A stretch of DNA of 64,000 nt from Phytopythium helicoides (GCA_024867545.1 JANFNE010000031.1:620001-684000), one strand, 5' to 3'; positions 23,206-34,979 are shown, numbered from the stretch's first letter. Notes: a model not told the origin generated them from the sequence alone. Made by a program: numbers and translations.

Positions 23206-24472
23206 ATGGAGTTCGCAGCCTTCATGCGCGCCAAAATGCGCGATGACGACGTGGAAATGACTTCTGCCGAGTCTGCAAGCGCTGGCTCGGGATCAACGGA
23301 TGGTGGAGAGTCGTCACCCGCTACGCAAACAACTAAGGCCCGCAAGCCCACGTACATCGCGCGCAAGGTGCGGTGCATCGGTGCCGACGAAGTGGAGTTG
23401 ATAATGCTGATGACACGGGCGTTGCGTGACTCTAAGGAGGAAAAAGAGAGTCTGATGAAGGAGCTCGAGGAGCTGCAGATCAAGCTGCAGAAGCAGCAAG
23501 AGACTGGCAATGACGTGTTACATTATGAGTTAGAGACGTCGCTGCTGCGAGATGCCGTGAGGATGCAGGGGCTCTCGCTCGTGAATGTGCAGTCCGCCGT
23601 CTCTAGCTACGTGGTACGGACGACGATATCTTTTTTCGGATGTTTTGCTGAGCTTTACTCATGGTGGATTGGTCGAGTAGAGCGTGATTGAAACCATCCC
23701 GCATGAGGTCACTATTTGTCTCGGCAAAGACCCTGTGGAGCGCCGTGATTCGCTTCTCGTTATCAAGCAGAAGAAGATCCACGCATCGCTAACGTATTTG
23801 TCCGTGCGCACTCGTTTCTTGGACCCTTTTCGGCCGATTTCAGAGACCTCGCGATTCCTGCTGGACGGAGGAGACTACTGTGCTCTTATTATTGATCGAA
23901 CGCCCTTTGATGCTTCCAAGGTCAGCGTTCGCCAGCTCTACGACGCCATTGCATCATACTTATCGAACATGGAGATGCGGGTTATGGACTTGCTGGGTGA
24001 CGTCACGACTTGTGATGAGACCGACTACGGGGTCGATGGGATCCAGCAAAGCCGATATGAATCTTCCGTGTCATGCGGCATCAGGCTAGAGAAGAACACT
24101 GTCCGGTTTCAAGAATTCACAGATCAAAGCAAAGAGTACGGTGACGGTGGGCCACTTGGTGTGTTCACTGCCGACTTTGTTGATGTGGACGAGCTGTATC
24201 CGTATCGACCACACCAATGCGTTCGCCTTGACATCACAATGGTGATGACTGTCCGGATGCACAAGAGAAAACAATCCAACCCTGCTATCGGATGTGAGGA
24301 AGATGAGAGCGTTGTGGTTTGGACCCGATCATACTTTGGCAAGCAGCGTCACACTGAGACTCCGTTACCTCCGTTGGTGGAGCACAGTCTGCGCGAGTAC
24401 ATTGGAAAGTGGGGCGATGTGATGATGTCTTCTGTTCTGGAGCAGATCTATAGCCACCAGGCGGCTGTATGA
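23206..24472 (+). CDS. M12: M96-like coiled-coil/START-like protein
   Basis: Exons 23206-23367, 23437-23613, 23681-24472 (376 aa). The N-terminus MEFAAFMRAKMRDDDVEM with TSAESAS and GSGSTDGGES leads to KPTYIARK. Intron 1 (69 bp) is a multiple of three and contains no in-frame stop, so exons 1 and 2 form one open frame and retention would insert 23 residues between the basic motif and the coiled coil. The START-like domain ends SHQAAV, and its 3' part plus 3' flank match M7. Related to M7 and M11 by local tandem duplication. Confidence 0.9.
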
Positions 24473-24873
24473 ACATGGGTCGTGATTCATAGTTCCCAGC
24501 AGCATGAAAACATGGACGCACGGGACTGAAGATTCGTGCAAAGTCAATTGCTGGAAGTTGATTTCGTTTTTTGTCGTCTATTAACGGTCTCGAATGGATT
24601 TTGCACACGCCATTCTCACTTTTTCTTCCTGGTCTTGTACTACAATCAGTAGCATGCATGCTTGCCCATGAGGGTTGAATGGAGCATGTGCTCCATCGAC
24701 AATTTGCTCGATAAAAGCAACTGCAATGCAATTTGACCGGATCTCGATGCCCGATGCTCCAGCTCACGTGCACTTGTGCGACGGACAATCATTCTATGGT
24801 AGCGATAGTCATTCATAGCGCACGTCATGCACTTCCCAGTTCGATGCGCACTCGTCTTTCCGCAGCTGAGACC
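24473..24873. other. Intergenic, M12 to M13
   Basis: The first 113 bp match the M7 3' flank (block A ends at 24585). The rest is unique here. The M4-type repeat begins at 24868. No gene seen. Confidence 0.5.
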
Positions 24874-26096
24874 ATGGAGTTCGCGGCCCTCCTGCGCGCC
24901 AGACTCGGGACGATGAACAGTGGAATGCTCTCATCCACGTCACAAGACGCTAGGAGCTACAAGCACTCGTACCTCGCGCGCAAGGTGGGGAGTTCCTTGT
25001 CAGTAAATGCTGAAAAATAGGATTCGTGACAAGCGCGCGGTCGGTTTGTAGGAGGAGAAAGAAAGTCTGATGAAGGAGCTGAAGGAGTTGCAAGGCAAGC
25101 TGCAGGAACTGCAGGAGGCCGAGAGACAACGACCCCCGAGTCTGCTGCAGCTCGAACTGGAGACAGCGTTGCTGCGAGACGCCGTGAGGATGCAGCAGCT
25201 CTCGCTCGTGAACGTGCAGTCTGCTGTCTCCGGCTACGTGGTGCGTCTCTCATCCTGCATTTTATCGAGTCATCACGGCAGCTTGGTTAATGATTCTGGT
25301 GTGTATGGAGCAGAGCGTGCAAGAATCGGTTCCCCACGAAGTGCTCATTTGTCTCGGCAAAGACCCAGTGCAGCGGCGTGAGGCGCTTCTGGTTGCAAAG
25401 CGCAAGAAGATCCAATCTGCTCTGGCTTACCTGACGGAGCGCACTCGTTTTCTGGACCCTTTTCGTCCATTTTCAGAGACCTCGCGGTTTTTGCTGGACA
25501 GAGGAGACTTCTGCGCGCTTCGTTTCGATCGAATCGTTTTCGAAGCCTCCAAGGTTAGCGTTCGGCAGCTGTTCGACGCCATTTCTGCTTCATTTTCAAA
25601 CCTGGAGATGCGTGTGATGGACGTTTTGGGTGTCATCACGACGCGTGATGAGATCGGATATGGTGTTGACGGGATCCAGCAGAGTCGATACGAATGTTTC
25701 CTGTCATGTGGCATCCCGCTAGAAATGAATACGGTGACATGTCAAGAGTTCACGGACCGCAGCGATGAGTACGGCGATGGTGGTCCATTTGGCGTATTCA
25801 CTGCGGATTTTGTCGATTCGGATGAGTTGTATCCCTATCGGCCAGATCAGTGCGTCCGTCATGATCTGACTGGAGTTCTGACTGTCCGCTTGCACACCCG
25901 AAGAAAGATGAACTCTGCTACAGGGCGTGAGGAAGAGGAGAGTGTTGTGGTCATGACCCGTGCGAGTCTACGCAAGCAGCGATACACAGATACTCCGTTG
26001 CCGCCGTTGGTGGACCACGCTCTTCGCAAACATCTTGAGAGTTGGGGAGATGTCATGACGTCGTATGTGCTTGAGCAAATCTATGGCTATCAGTAA
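24874..26096 (+). CDS. M13: M96-like protein, third copy of M4
   Basis: Exons 24874-24984, 25052-25240, 25314-26096 (360 aa), 8,020 bp from M9. Identity to M9 begins inside GAGACCATGG, six bases before the ATG, and stops within the last codons (it ends EQIYGYQ-TAA instead of EQIYGYE-TAG). The copied segment, 24868-26090, is thus almost exactly the transcribed coding part without the parental promoter. If expressed, it must use new upstream sequence. Confidence 0.88.
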
Positions 26097-26556
26097 AATG
26101 TGTCTAATTACTGTATGTCAGCATTCACTGTTGCATTCAACACATGCCAGCAGGAAAAACTCTATTAGTCGTCCAATGTACTCTATTCGCGATCAAAACC
26201 TTAAGCTTGTAGGGAGGCATGGTTTCGTGCTTTTGAATCGGCCGTTCGGCATGAAATGAAGGAAGCTCTACGTGCAGAAGCACTCGGGACTGCTCAGAAG
26301 TCAAATCAATATAGGTGTTGTGGATACGAAAAGTTTAACCCTTAGTGCACATGAGGTATCCCCTACTGGCATCTCGGTGCAGTGGTTATGGGCACGCGTC
26401 CCGGGACGTGAGATGGCTATGAAACTCCACCAGCGCCCGCTTGCGAACGCCAGTGGATCTTTCCACTCACGGAACGTTTGAAAGTCGCGCGATTTGGGTT
26501 GTCTGGCATCACCGTCGGCTCCTTGATCGCCGTCGTCTCCTTCGCCTTTGTCGTCT

Positions 26557-26591
26557 CCATCGTCTCCATCGTCTCCATCGTCTCCATCTTC
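26557..26591. repeat. 9-bp tandem repeat (CGTCTCCAT)n
   Basis: About four consecutive units of CGTCTCCAT, encoding Gly-Asp-Asp on the minus strand. A further CGTCTCCAT appears near 26858. Confidence 0.8.
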
Positions 26592-26909
26592 ACTCGCTGG
26601 CGCCAGGGCTAAACGCCCGTCGCCTGTGTGCGTAATGCCGCCCTCCGTCTTGAGTCCGCGAACCCCGCGGGTCTCCAACTGAATCAACGGCGCTGTGGTA
26701 GTTCGGGAGGATTCGGCCTTGGTCACTGTGGGAACAGAACAAGGAAACCCGAACCAGCTGGCCGTGGAAAAAGGGTCGGCGAGGCTTACAGGCAAGGCGT
26801 CGCCGTGACTGCGAGCTGAAAAGGTCGAAGTGAGACTTGGCAGAGCCGCTCCTTCTCGTCTCCATCACCACCGTCCTCGTCGTCGGAAGAATCCGGCTGG
26901 TTGGAGTAG

Positions 26910-27353
26910 CTGCCTGGCCCCGGGTCGTGAGCCGGGAAATGCGGCCGCTTGGACTCCATCTTGCAAATTCACGACTAAGAGAAGAAATGCTGCGCGTCGA
27001 GTGCTGCGGCTTGCTCAGCCAGCCAATCGTTCCTCCCCTAGGGAGCCCTCCTTAACGGTCGCATCAAGCCGCTAGGATCCGGTAGAGCGACGCTGTGGGG
27101 AGAATTTGGGACTTTGCGTTGGAATCCACGACGCGGCCAATGAGCTCTCGGCAAGCCTTCAACGTGCCCGAGAAAATCCAGCCGAGTAGTGTAGTGTCCG
27201 TTGAGTCGCCTAGACACTCCTCATGGTGCACCGCTGGGCTCCAAGGACTCCATGTGTGAGCAGCGTTCGTTTCACTTCGTATCATGCAGAGGCTGCATCA
27301 CTTGCGATCCGTTTATTTATGTCGGAAGATACGACGTTGGGAACCAAGGGGTT
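26910..27353. repeat. Dispersed repeat, copy 2
   Basis: Same family as 14160-14657: a ~60-bp identical core at 26917-26980, a diverged tail and the GGGAACCAAGGGGTT end. Orientation is the same as copy 1. Confidence 0.6.
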
Positions 27354-27770
27354 TAAACTATCCCGTCGTGTTGATCGTCGCTATGGTGAATTCCAGTGCT
27401 AGCGGCGGCCACCAGATCCGTTTCCGCCAGTGAACCATCCGTGATGACGATTGAAACGGTTGCTTATCGACTCGTCGACAAGAACGAGAGTACAGTAGCT
27501 TGTATGAATGGAGATCATCGCCTTGCAAATCACAAACTGCTTTCGCCTCAGAACAGCTGAGCTTCTCGGGCTTGTGCTATTTCCGTAATCGATGAGCCCA
27601 TGCACTGAATTCCGCTGGCTCTGTGAGCCGCTCAGATGCGGTAATGCCGTGAGTTTGTGAATGAAGGTTTTGAGACACTCATCACCATCTCGAGTCCGTT
27701 TCTTGTGCGCACCGAACTCACAGTTGTGCCACAAAGCTCCTTTCCAACCATTCAGCTCCAACTCGTCAGA

Positions 27771-27777
27771 CCATTTT
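27771..27777 (+). promoter_or_regulatory. Initiator-like site of M14
   Basis: CCATTTT fits the oomycete initiator YCAYTYY, 22 bp before the M14 ATG. A single short match, so moderate weight. Confidence 0.45.
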
Positions 27778-27798
27778 CCGGCATTCAAGGCACTGACA

Positions 27799-28994
27799 AT
27801 GACGGTCAAGGACTCAAGCGCGAGCTTGAACGGCAGCGGTAAGCCTAATGCCATCAAGCCTCCTCGAAAGCCCACGTATGCAGTGCGCAAGGTGAGTGGG
27901 TTTGACACTTGGAAAAACAATGCGAATTACTACAGTATTTGGCTGACAACATACTCTCGCTTAAGGAAGAAAAGCAAAGCTTGTTGAGGCAGATCGACCA
28001 GCTTCAGCTTCAGCAGAAATTCCTTAAAGATGTATATCGGAGGAATGCGCAGTCCACGCTGAATCGAAACCAGCAACAGCAGCTTATTCATAGCACCGTG
28101 CAAGCGCATCGCCACTCGCTTTCCAACGTCCAGGCCGCTGTTTCTGCGTACACGGTAAATCTCGTATTTTAGTTGAGTATTTCAAAGAGGACTGGCTGGT
28201 TGAGGAGTAACATATAATGTTTGGTACAGAGTACGCAGAATTCACTTCCGCACGAGATCAAAATCCAACTTTCCTCCGACTTTAATCAACGACATGCGAT
28301 GCTCATAACAGTCAAGCAACAAGCGATACACTCCGGACTGGCGTATCTATCAGCCCGTACTCGATTCTTGGATCCATTTCGCCCGTTCACTGAGATGGCA
28401 CGCTTCCAGCTTGACTCGAGGGACTACTGTTCGCTGCGAGTTGACCACACGCCGCTGTTCGCACCACGTGCAAATATCCGGGAGGTCTTTCAAGCAGCTG
28501 TGGATAGCCATTCACACATTGACATGAGAATCACCGACGTGTTCGACGACATCGTAACCTGCGACGAGCTGGACTATGGTATCGAGGGAGTTCGCCAGAG
28601 CCGCTTCACCTCACGGATGTCGAGTGGTATCGGAGTCGAGATGAACGTCGTCGTCTGCCACGAGTTTATCGAGCAGAACGAGGAGTTCGGACCAGTCGGA
28701 GTGTTCACGGCTGATTTTGTCGACCACGACGACCTTTATCCGTACCGGCCGAGTGAGTACGTTCGTCAAGATGCCACCGGCGTGCTCGTCATCCGAAATC
28801 AGACAAGAAAGCGCCGCAATCTGCAAACCGGAATCGAAGAAGAGGAAAACGTCATTACAGTCACTCTGTCGAGTCTTTTCAAGCAACATCAAACCGATAT
28901 CCCATTGGCTCCAGGGGTGGAGCACAGCCTTCGTCAACAGCTCGGTCGCTGGGGCGACACAGTGATGGCTTCAGTGCTGGAACAAGTTCAATGA
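27799..28994 (+). CDS. M14: M96-like coiled-coil/START-like protein
   Basis: Exons 27799-27891, 27966-28154, 28230-28994 (348 aa). It has a short N-terminus (MTVKDSSASLNGSG) and then RKPTYAVRK. The coiled coil is rich in Gln (QLQLQQKFLKD, RNQQQQL) and ends VQAAVSAYT. The START-like domain has FLDPFRPFTEMARFQLD, RDYCSLRVDHTP and YGIEGVRQSRF, and lacks the glycine run before P-V-G-V-F-T. It is closest to M3 and M8. It stands alone, with no duplicate in the window, and its divergence suggests an old member. Confidence 0.9.
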
Positions 28995-29329
28995 CATTTC
29001 AAAGTTTCGACACTAAAGGAATGTGGGCTGGTAGAGTGGCAAACTGCGTGATAAATCTGCTCAGAATTCGATTCTGCGAGCATCCTCCTCGCTTGCCTTG
29101 TCGACCTGCACATTGACCTTGTCTTGCGGCCACCTCCTCCATCTATCCACCACTACAGAGCCTCTACCATGAGGACAGTTTTCATGTGCAAGCATTTGCA
29201 TTGACTGTGAACAAATGATTACATGATCCAATTTGATTTGTATTCGGTATTACGTCATCGCGTTGATTGAATGCTCCAGCTCACTTTTTCATTCCTGTGT
29301 GCCAGAAAATCTCAAACGACGGCGCGGAA
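28995..29329. other. Intergenic, M14 to M15
   Basis: No gene. A core-promoter-like stretch at 29279-29295 (GCTCACTTTTTCATTCC, one extra spacer base) precedes M15. Confidence 0.45.
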
Positions 29330-30531
29330 ATGACGTCTAGCAAGTCTGCGAGATCCAGAGGCTCTGGGTTTTCGGATGGCGAAATAACGTCGCCTTCTGC
29401 AAAGGTCCGAAAGTACTCGTACATCGTGCGCAAGGTGAGGAGCATCGGTACCGACAACGTGGAGTTGACAACGCTGATGGCATGGGCATGACGTTATTCG
29501 AAGGAGGAGAAAGAAAATCTGGTGAAGGAGCTCGAGGAGCTGCAGATCAAGCTGCAGAAGCTGCAGAATGCCAGAAAGAAGTTGCTACAGGACGAGTTAG
29601 AGACGTCGCTGCTGCGAGACGCAGTGAATATGCAGCAGCTCTCGCTCGTGAACGTGCAGTCCGCCGTGTCCGGCTATGTGGTGCGGACGACGATGCGTTT
29701 TCTCGGATGTTACGCTGAGCTTTACTGATAGTTGGTGAGTTGCTTGAGCAGAGTGTGCAAGAAGCCATTCCCCACGATGTGACTATTTGTCTGGGAAAGG
29801 ATCCTTTGCAGCGCCGCGATGCTCTTCTCGTTGCGAAGCGGAAGAAGATCCACTCGTCTATCGCCTACTTGAGGGAACGCACTCGCTTCTTGGACCCGTT
29901 TCGACCGTTCTCGGAGACCTCGCGATTCTTGTTGGACGGAGGAGACTACTGTGCGCTAAGTATCGACACGAAACCCTTTGATGCTTCCAAGGTCAGCGTT
30001 CGCCAACTCTACGACGCCATTACGTCATACTTCTCAAACTTGGAGATGAGGATCACGGACATGCTGGGAGATATTACGACTTGCGATGAGACCGACTATG
30101 GCATTGATGGGATTCAGCAGTGTCGATATGAGTCTTTGTCTTGCGGTGTCCCGCTGGAGATGAACTCTGCCACATTTCACGAATTCACAGAACAAAGTGA
30201 GGAGTACGGCGGTGGTGGGCCTTTTGGGGTGCTTACCACTGACTTTGTTGACGTCGACGAGATCTATCCGTATCGACCAACTCAGCGTGTTCGACACGAC
30301 ATCACCGCTGTGCTCACTGTTCGCGTGCATACACGGAAACTCTTCAACCCTACCACTGGACGTGAAGAAGACGAGAGCGTTGTGGTTTGGACCCGTTCAT
30401 GCTTTCGCAAGCAGCGACACACGGCGATCCCGTTGCCTCCGTTGGTAGAGAACAATCTACGCGAGCAACTTGGAAGGTGGGGCGACGTAATGGCATCCAG
30501 TGTGCTCGAGCATATCTACAGAAACCAGTGA
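29330..30531 (+). CDS. M15: mosaic M96-like protein
   Basis: Exons 29330-29434, 29504-29680, 29752-30531 (353 aa). Exon 1 (MTSSKSARSRGSGFSDGEIT, then RKYSYIVRK) is unique. From inside intron 1 on, the sequence sits 16,955 bp from M7 and is almost identical to it through exon 2, intron 2 and the front of exon 3. The back of exon 3 turns into M5/M16-like sequence ending EHIYRNQ, and one codon is missing in YESLSCG. The usual MEFAA/MELSA start is not found in frame, so translation probably begins at the ATG that aligns with the inner EMTS methionine of relatives. The start is uncertain; the rest is secure. Confidence 0.82.
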
Positions 30532-31385
30532 GTTTGTACCCGCACAACCTACAGCCGTCATCATGCCTGAGAAAAGCCTAGCCATCCATCAATTTCATAA
30601 GTTGCCTTTGATTTCTCAGAATGATACTGTTCAGGCACAACTTTCGTGGTGCTTTGACGAACTCAATATATAAAATATCTGCGCCTGCAATTCGATAACA
30701 CACCGGCGATCAGTGACTTTGTTGCTGCACGTCACGTCTCCAACCAAGAACGTTTCCTGCCAAACTAAGCGTTCCTGCGAAGTACTCCTTCGGTCTACTG
30801 TCGGGTTGAAGAGATGAACCCAAAAAGAGCGTGCGAAGGTCTTGGAATGTTTTTGTTATAGTAACGACTTCACCGCGAGTAAGGAGTCACCCTCACAGTG
30901 CTCAACCAGCGAACTCATTCGAGCACAAAGTGAGCTAGTAGGCAGTTGTCAACAGTGCAATAGCTAGTGATATGAGAAACACAACATGGAACGATTTGGG
31001 CAGAACTAATGGAGTACAATAAATATAAATCCATGTGTAGCAATTGCAAGAGGCCTAGATACCGCGGAAATCCTGAGTGATCTAGGCTGCGGCAAACCAC
31101 ACGAACCTAATACGGAAGAAATTCAAGAAGTGTCGACGACGGAGAAATATTCCACATGAGGTGATCGGTAGCTTGATAACGATCCCACGAAGACTATTGC
31201 AGATGCCAAAAAACGTCGTGATTTGAGCAGTAGCATTACCAAACCGACAAACTCGATAACTCATGGAATCATAGAGCACCGGCGATCTCATACGGATGCC
31301 GCCCATGCACCAATCTCATCATTCATTTATACCATCACTCTCGGTAACTTGTATCCGTCATTCATTAGCCGTAATCGTCCAGAAT
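30532..31385. other. Intergenic, M15 to M16
   Basis: About 0.85 kb. I see no gene, repeat or RNA gene here. Confidence 0.4.
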
Positions 31386-31401
31386 TTTCATTTCTCATCT
31401 G
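31386..31401 (+). promoter_or_regulatory. Core-promoter-like site of M16
   Basis: TTTCATTTCTCATCTG matches GCTCATTYYNCAWTTT at about 12 of 16 positions and contains a perfect initiator (TCATTTC). It lies about 20 bp before the ATG. Confidence 0.55.
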
Positions 31402-31419
31402 AAGTCCAAAGGCTCCGAA

Positions 31420-32704
31420 ATGGGCGACGACGACTTGGAAATGGCGACCGAAGACTCTCCGACCACCGGCTTCGGGTCGACGGACGGCGGAGACTCGTCG
31501 CCCACTGCTCACACCGCCAAGAGCCGCAAGCCCACGTACCTCGTGCGCAAGGTGCGGCAGTTTTCTTTTTCTTTTTTGCCAGCTAAAGCTGAAGTAGGAG
31601 CGAAGAGGAGAGATGACAAGCGTGCAATGCCGTAGGAGGAGAAGGAGAGACTGATGAAGGAGCTAGAGGAGCTGCAGATCAAGTTGCAGGAGCTGCAGAA
31701 GCTTCAAGAGTCCGAAAGGCAGGAGCCACCGAATGCGCCGAATTTGTTGCAGCAGGAGCTGGAGACGTCGCTGCTGCGAGATGCCGTCAAGTTGCAGCAG
31801 CTCTCGCTCGTGAAAGTGCAGTCTGCTGTTTCCAACTACATCGTACGTCTCACTCATCGCTTCTAATGGAGTTGCTACATTGAAAGCGTGCTGATTGATT
31901 GGTAACGGATGAATGGAGTAGAGCGTACAAGAAACCATTCCCCACGAAGTCGCCATTTGCCTGAGCAAAGATTCTGTGCAGCGCCGTGAGGCACTCCTAA
32001 CTGCCAAGCGCAAGAAGATTCACTCTGCGCTGGGGTACCTGGCAGAGCGAACTCGTTTTCTCGACCCGTTCCAGACATTTTCAGAGGCCACGCGATTCGT
32101 GCTGGATGGAGGAGACTACTGCGCGCAGAGTGTTGACGTGAGGTCATTTGATGCCTCAAAGGTTAGCGCTCGACAGCTCTACAATGCAGTTGTTGATTAC
32201 TTCTCGAACATGGAAATGAGGGTCACAGATTTGCTGGGAGATATTACAACTTGCGATGAGACCGACTATGGCATTGATGGGATCCGACAAAGTCGATACG
32301 AGTCATTTCTGTCGTGCGGTATCCCGTTGGAGATGAACTCCGTCACGTTCCATGAATTCACAGAACGAAGTGAGGAGTACGGCGGTGGTGGGCCCTTTGG
32401 TATCTTTACATCGGACTTTGTCGACCGCGACGAGCTCTATCCGTATCGACCAACTCTGCGCGTTCGCTTAGATATCACAGCCGTGTTCACAATTCGGACA
32501 CATGAGCGCAAACAAGTTGACCCAGCAACCGGGTGCGAAGAAGTAAAGAGCATTGTGGTTTGGACTCGTTCGTGCTTTGGCAAGCAGCGATATTTTGAGA
32601 CCCCACTGCCTCCGTTGGTAGAAAACAGTTTACGCGAACAACTTGGAAGGTGGGGCGAAATCATCACGTCGAGTGTGCTTGAGCATGTCTACAGAAACCA
32701 ATGA
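31420..32704 (+). CDS. M16: mosaic M96-like protein (M6-type front, M5-type back)
   Basis: Exons 31420-31551, 31636-31842, 31922-32704 (373 aa). Exon 1 (MGDDDLEMATEDSPTTG, GSTDGGDSSPTAHT, KPTYLVRK) and the T-rich intron 1 are of the M6 type but shortened at the 5' end. Exons 2 and 3 lie 23,095 bp from M5 and match it, with small patches of change (LDPFQTFSEATRF; YRPTLRVRLD). It carries the LSLVKVQ variant also seen in M10. It is the first gene of duplicated block B. Confidence 0.88.
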
Positions 32705-33685
32705 GCTTTTCCCCGCGCGATATTCCGATGTTAATGGGCAGCAATTAGCACGAAATGTGTCGGAACTGGAAGATCTGACGCCTGAGGGTTTCGTTGAATT
32801 GAAAGTACAATACCAGGAAGAATGTGCTTCATTTGTCTGATTGAACGGACTCTCTTCGTGCACTTATGCTCCTCTTGCATATGGTAATCCGGTTATCTGC
32901 CAATGCTAACACTCCTTTGGTCTAACCTGTTTCCCAGTCAGGTCTAACACAAGTACACAAGTGTCCCTGACTCTTTCAGTTAACTTTTCAATACAATTAG
33001 AAAGTCGCTTCGAAGCAAGTGGAAAAACAGCCTTCACTTGTTCAGCCCACACATATTCGCACTTCGAAATCTCAAAGGCGTCACATGAGTTCTGAGGCTT
33101 TGCACAACTTTGAAGTGATCTTTCGCTCTTACTTTTATCTTTCTATCTGGGTGTTTGTCGGCACCATTAGCACGAGGCAATCACACTGTCGGTCAATGTC
33201 CTGAGCTCAACATGTTCGAAAAGACAGCCCAATGCTCGCACATCAACCGCTTCGAAGCATCACTTTCCCAAATGTCCAAATCCGTTATCTTTAACTTGAC
33301 AGGGTTGGCGGACCCACCACTTCCCATGTCTCTTTCATCGCTTTCCTCGGTGAAACTTGTCGAATCAAAGCTCGCCGAACTGACGATTGGTTGGCGTAGC
33401 AGTCAAAAACTTTCGTTCCAGCCCGGGAGACACTTGCTGATGCCATAAGCAACGTGATTTCCACAGTTTCATCGCCAAACAGACCTCTTGCACAGATGGA
33501 AAGCTGCCTACTCATGGAACCGTCTAGAAACGAGTTGTGGCATCCAGATCAGTGGCATCGCAGTTGAGAACGGCGAATTCGTTTGGCCTCGCATACCATC
33601 ACTCTCGGTACCATGTAGCAATCACTCATCTGCCGTAATCTGCGGTGCATTCCACCACCCCGAGCTGCTGCTCCCATCGAAGACC
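32705..33685. other. Intergenic, M16 to M17 (copy of 9610-10590)
   Basis: Near-identical to the M5-M6 spacer, offset 23,095 bp. No gene. Confidence 0.6.
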
Positions 33686-34979
33686 ATGGAGCTCTCGGCC
33701 TTCCTGAGCGACGAAACGCGCGACGACGACGTGGAAATGGCGACCGAAGACTCTTCGACCACCGGCTTCGGGTCGACGGACGGCGGAGACTCGTCGCCCA
33801 CTGCTCACGCCGCCAAGAGCCGCAAGCCCACGTACCTCGTGCGCAAGGTGAGGCAGTTTTTTTCTTTTTTGCCAGCAAAAGCTGAAGAAGAAGCGAAGAG
33901 GAGAGATGACAAGCGTGCAATGCCGTAGGAGGAGAAGGAGAGACTGATGAAGGAGCTAGAGGAGCTGCAGATCAAGTTGCAGAAGCTTCAGGAGACCGAG
34001 AGGCAGGAGCCACCGAATGCGCCGAATTTGTTGCAGCAGGAGCTGGAGACGTCGCTGCTGCGAGACGCCGTGAAGTTGCAGCAGCTCTCGCTCGTGAACG
34101 TGCAGTCTGCTGTTTCTAGCTACGTGGTACGGATGACTGCATTTTCCTCCCTGGTGAGAATGGAGACTGAACTGGGCTGTGTCGTGTTTGGAGTAGAGTG
34201 TGCAAGAAGCCGTTCCCCATGAAGTGACGATTTGCCTGAGCAAGGATCCTGTGCAGCGTCGTGAGGCGCTTCTGGCTGCCAAGCGCAAGAAGATTCACTC
34301 TGCTCTGGCTTACCTGACGGAACGCACTCGTTTCTTGGACCCGTTTCGGCCTTTTGCCGAGACCTCGCGCTTCTTGCTGGAGGGAGGAGATTACTGCGTA
34401 CTTCGGATCGACCGAACGCCGTTTGACGCCTCAAAGGTTAGCGTTCGACAGCTCTATGATGCCATAGCGGCCTACTTCTCGAACATGGAGATGAGAGTTA
34501 CGGACATCCTGGGTGACATCACGACTCGCGATGAAACCGACTATGGTGTTGATGGGATCCAGCAGAGCCGATACGAGTCTTATCTAGCGTGCGGTGTCCT
34601 ATTAGAGGTGAACTCTGTCTCATTCGAAGAATTCACAGCTCGAAGTGATGAGCACGGTGACGGCGGGCCTTTTGGTGTATTTACTGCCGACTTTGTCGAC
34701 GTGGACGAGCTGTATCCGTATCGGCCACACCTGTGCGTTCGCCACGACGTCACAGCTGTCATGACTGTCCGGATGCACAAGAGAAAACAATTCAACCCTG
34801 TTACCGGACGTGAAGAAGACGAGAATGTTGTGGTCTGGACGCGCTCGTGCTTTGGGAAGCAACGACACACGGAGGCTCCGTTGCCTCCGATGGTAGAGCA
34901 CAATCTACGTGAGCAACTTGGAAGATGGGGAGATGTTATGATGACTTGCGTGCTCGAGCAAATCTATGGCCACCAGTGA
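33686..34979 (+). CDS. M17: M96-like protein, partial duplicate of M6
   Basis: Exons 33686-33847, 33929-34126, 34197-34979 (380 aa). Exons 1 and 2, both introns and the first ~165 bp of exon 3 match M6. After about 34366 (AETSRFLLEGGDYC against AETSEFLLDRGDFC) the sequence is of a different subtype, ending EQIYGHQ. The junction in exon 3 marks the right end of block B and makes this another intragenic mosaic. All splice sites and the frame are intact. Confidence 0.9.

Larger units (their letters stand above)
14658..24585. repeat. Duplicated block A, right copy
   Basis: M8-M12. Lacks 2,295 bp relative to the left copy (M5/M6 fusion) and has 1,662 bp more at the M11-M12 step. Begins exactly at the end of the dispersed repeat. 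Confidence 0.9.
26097..27770. other. Intergenic with repeats, M13 to M14
   Basis: No supported gene. A minus-strand ORF (26301-26795, 164 codons) contains the acidic Gly-Asp-Asp run encoded by a 9-bp tandem repeat; I do not recognise it and consider it likely non-genic. The stretch also holds the second dispersed repeat copy (26910-27353). Confidence 0.45.

Noticed and set aside
26301..26795. Acidic Gly-Asp-Asp ORF, minus strand
   Set aside because: The acidic run comes from a 9-bp tandem repeat; no start context, no family resemblance.
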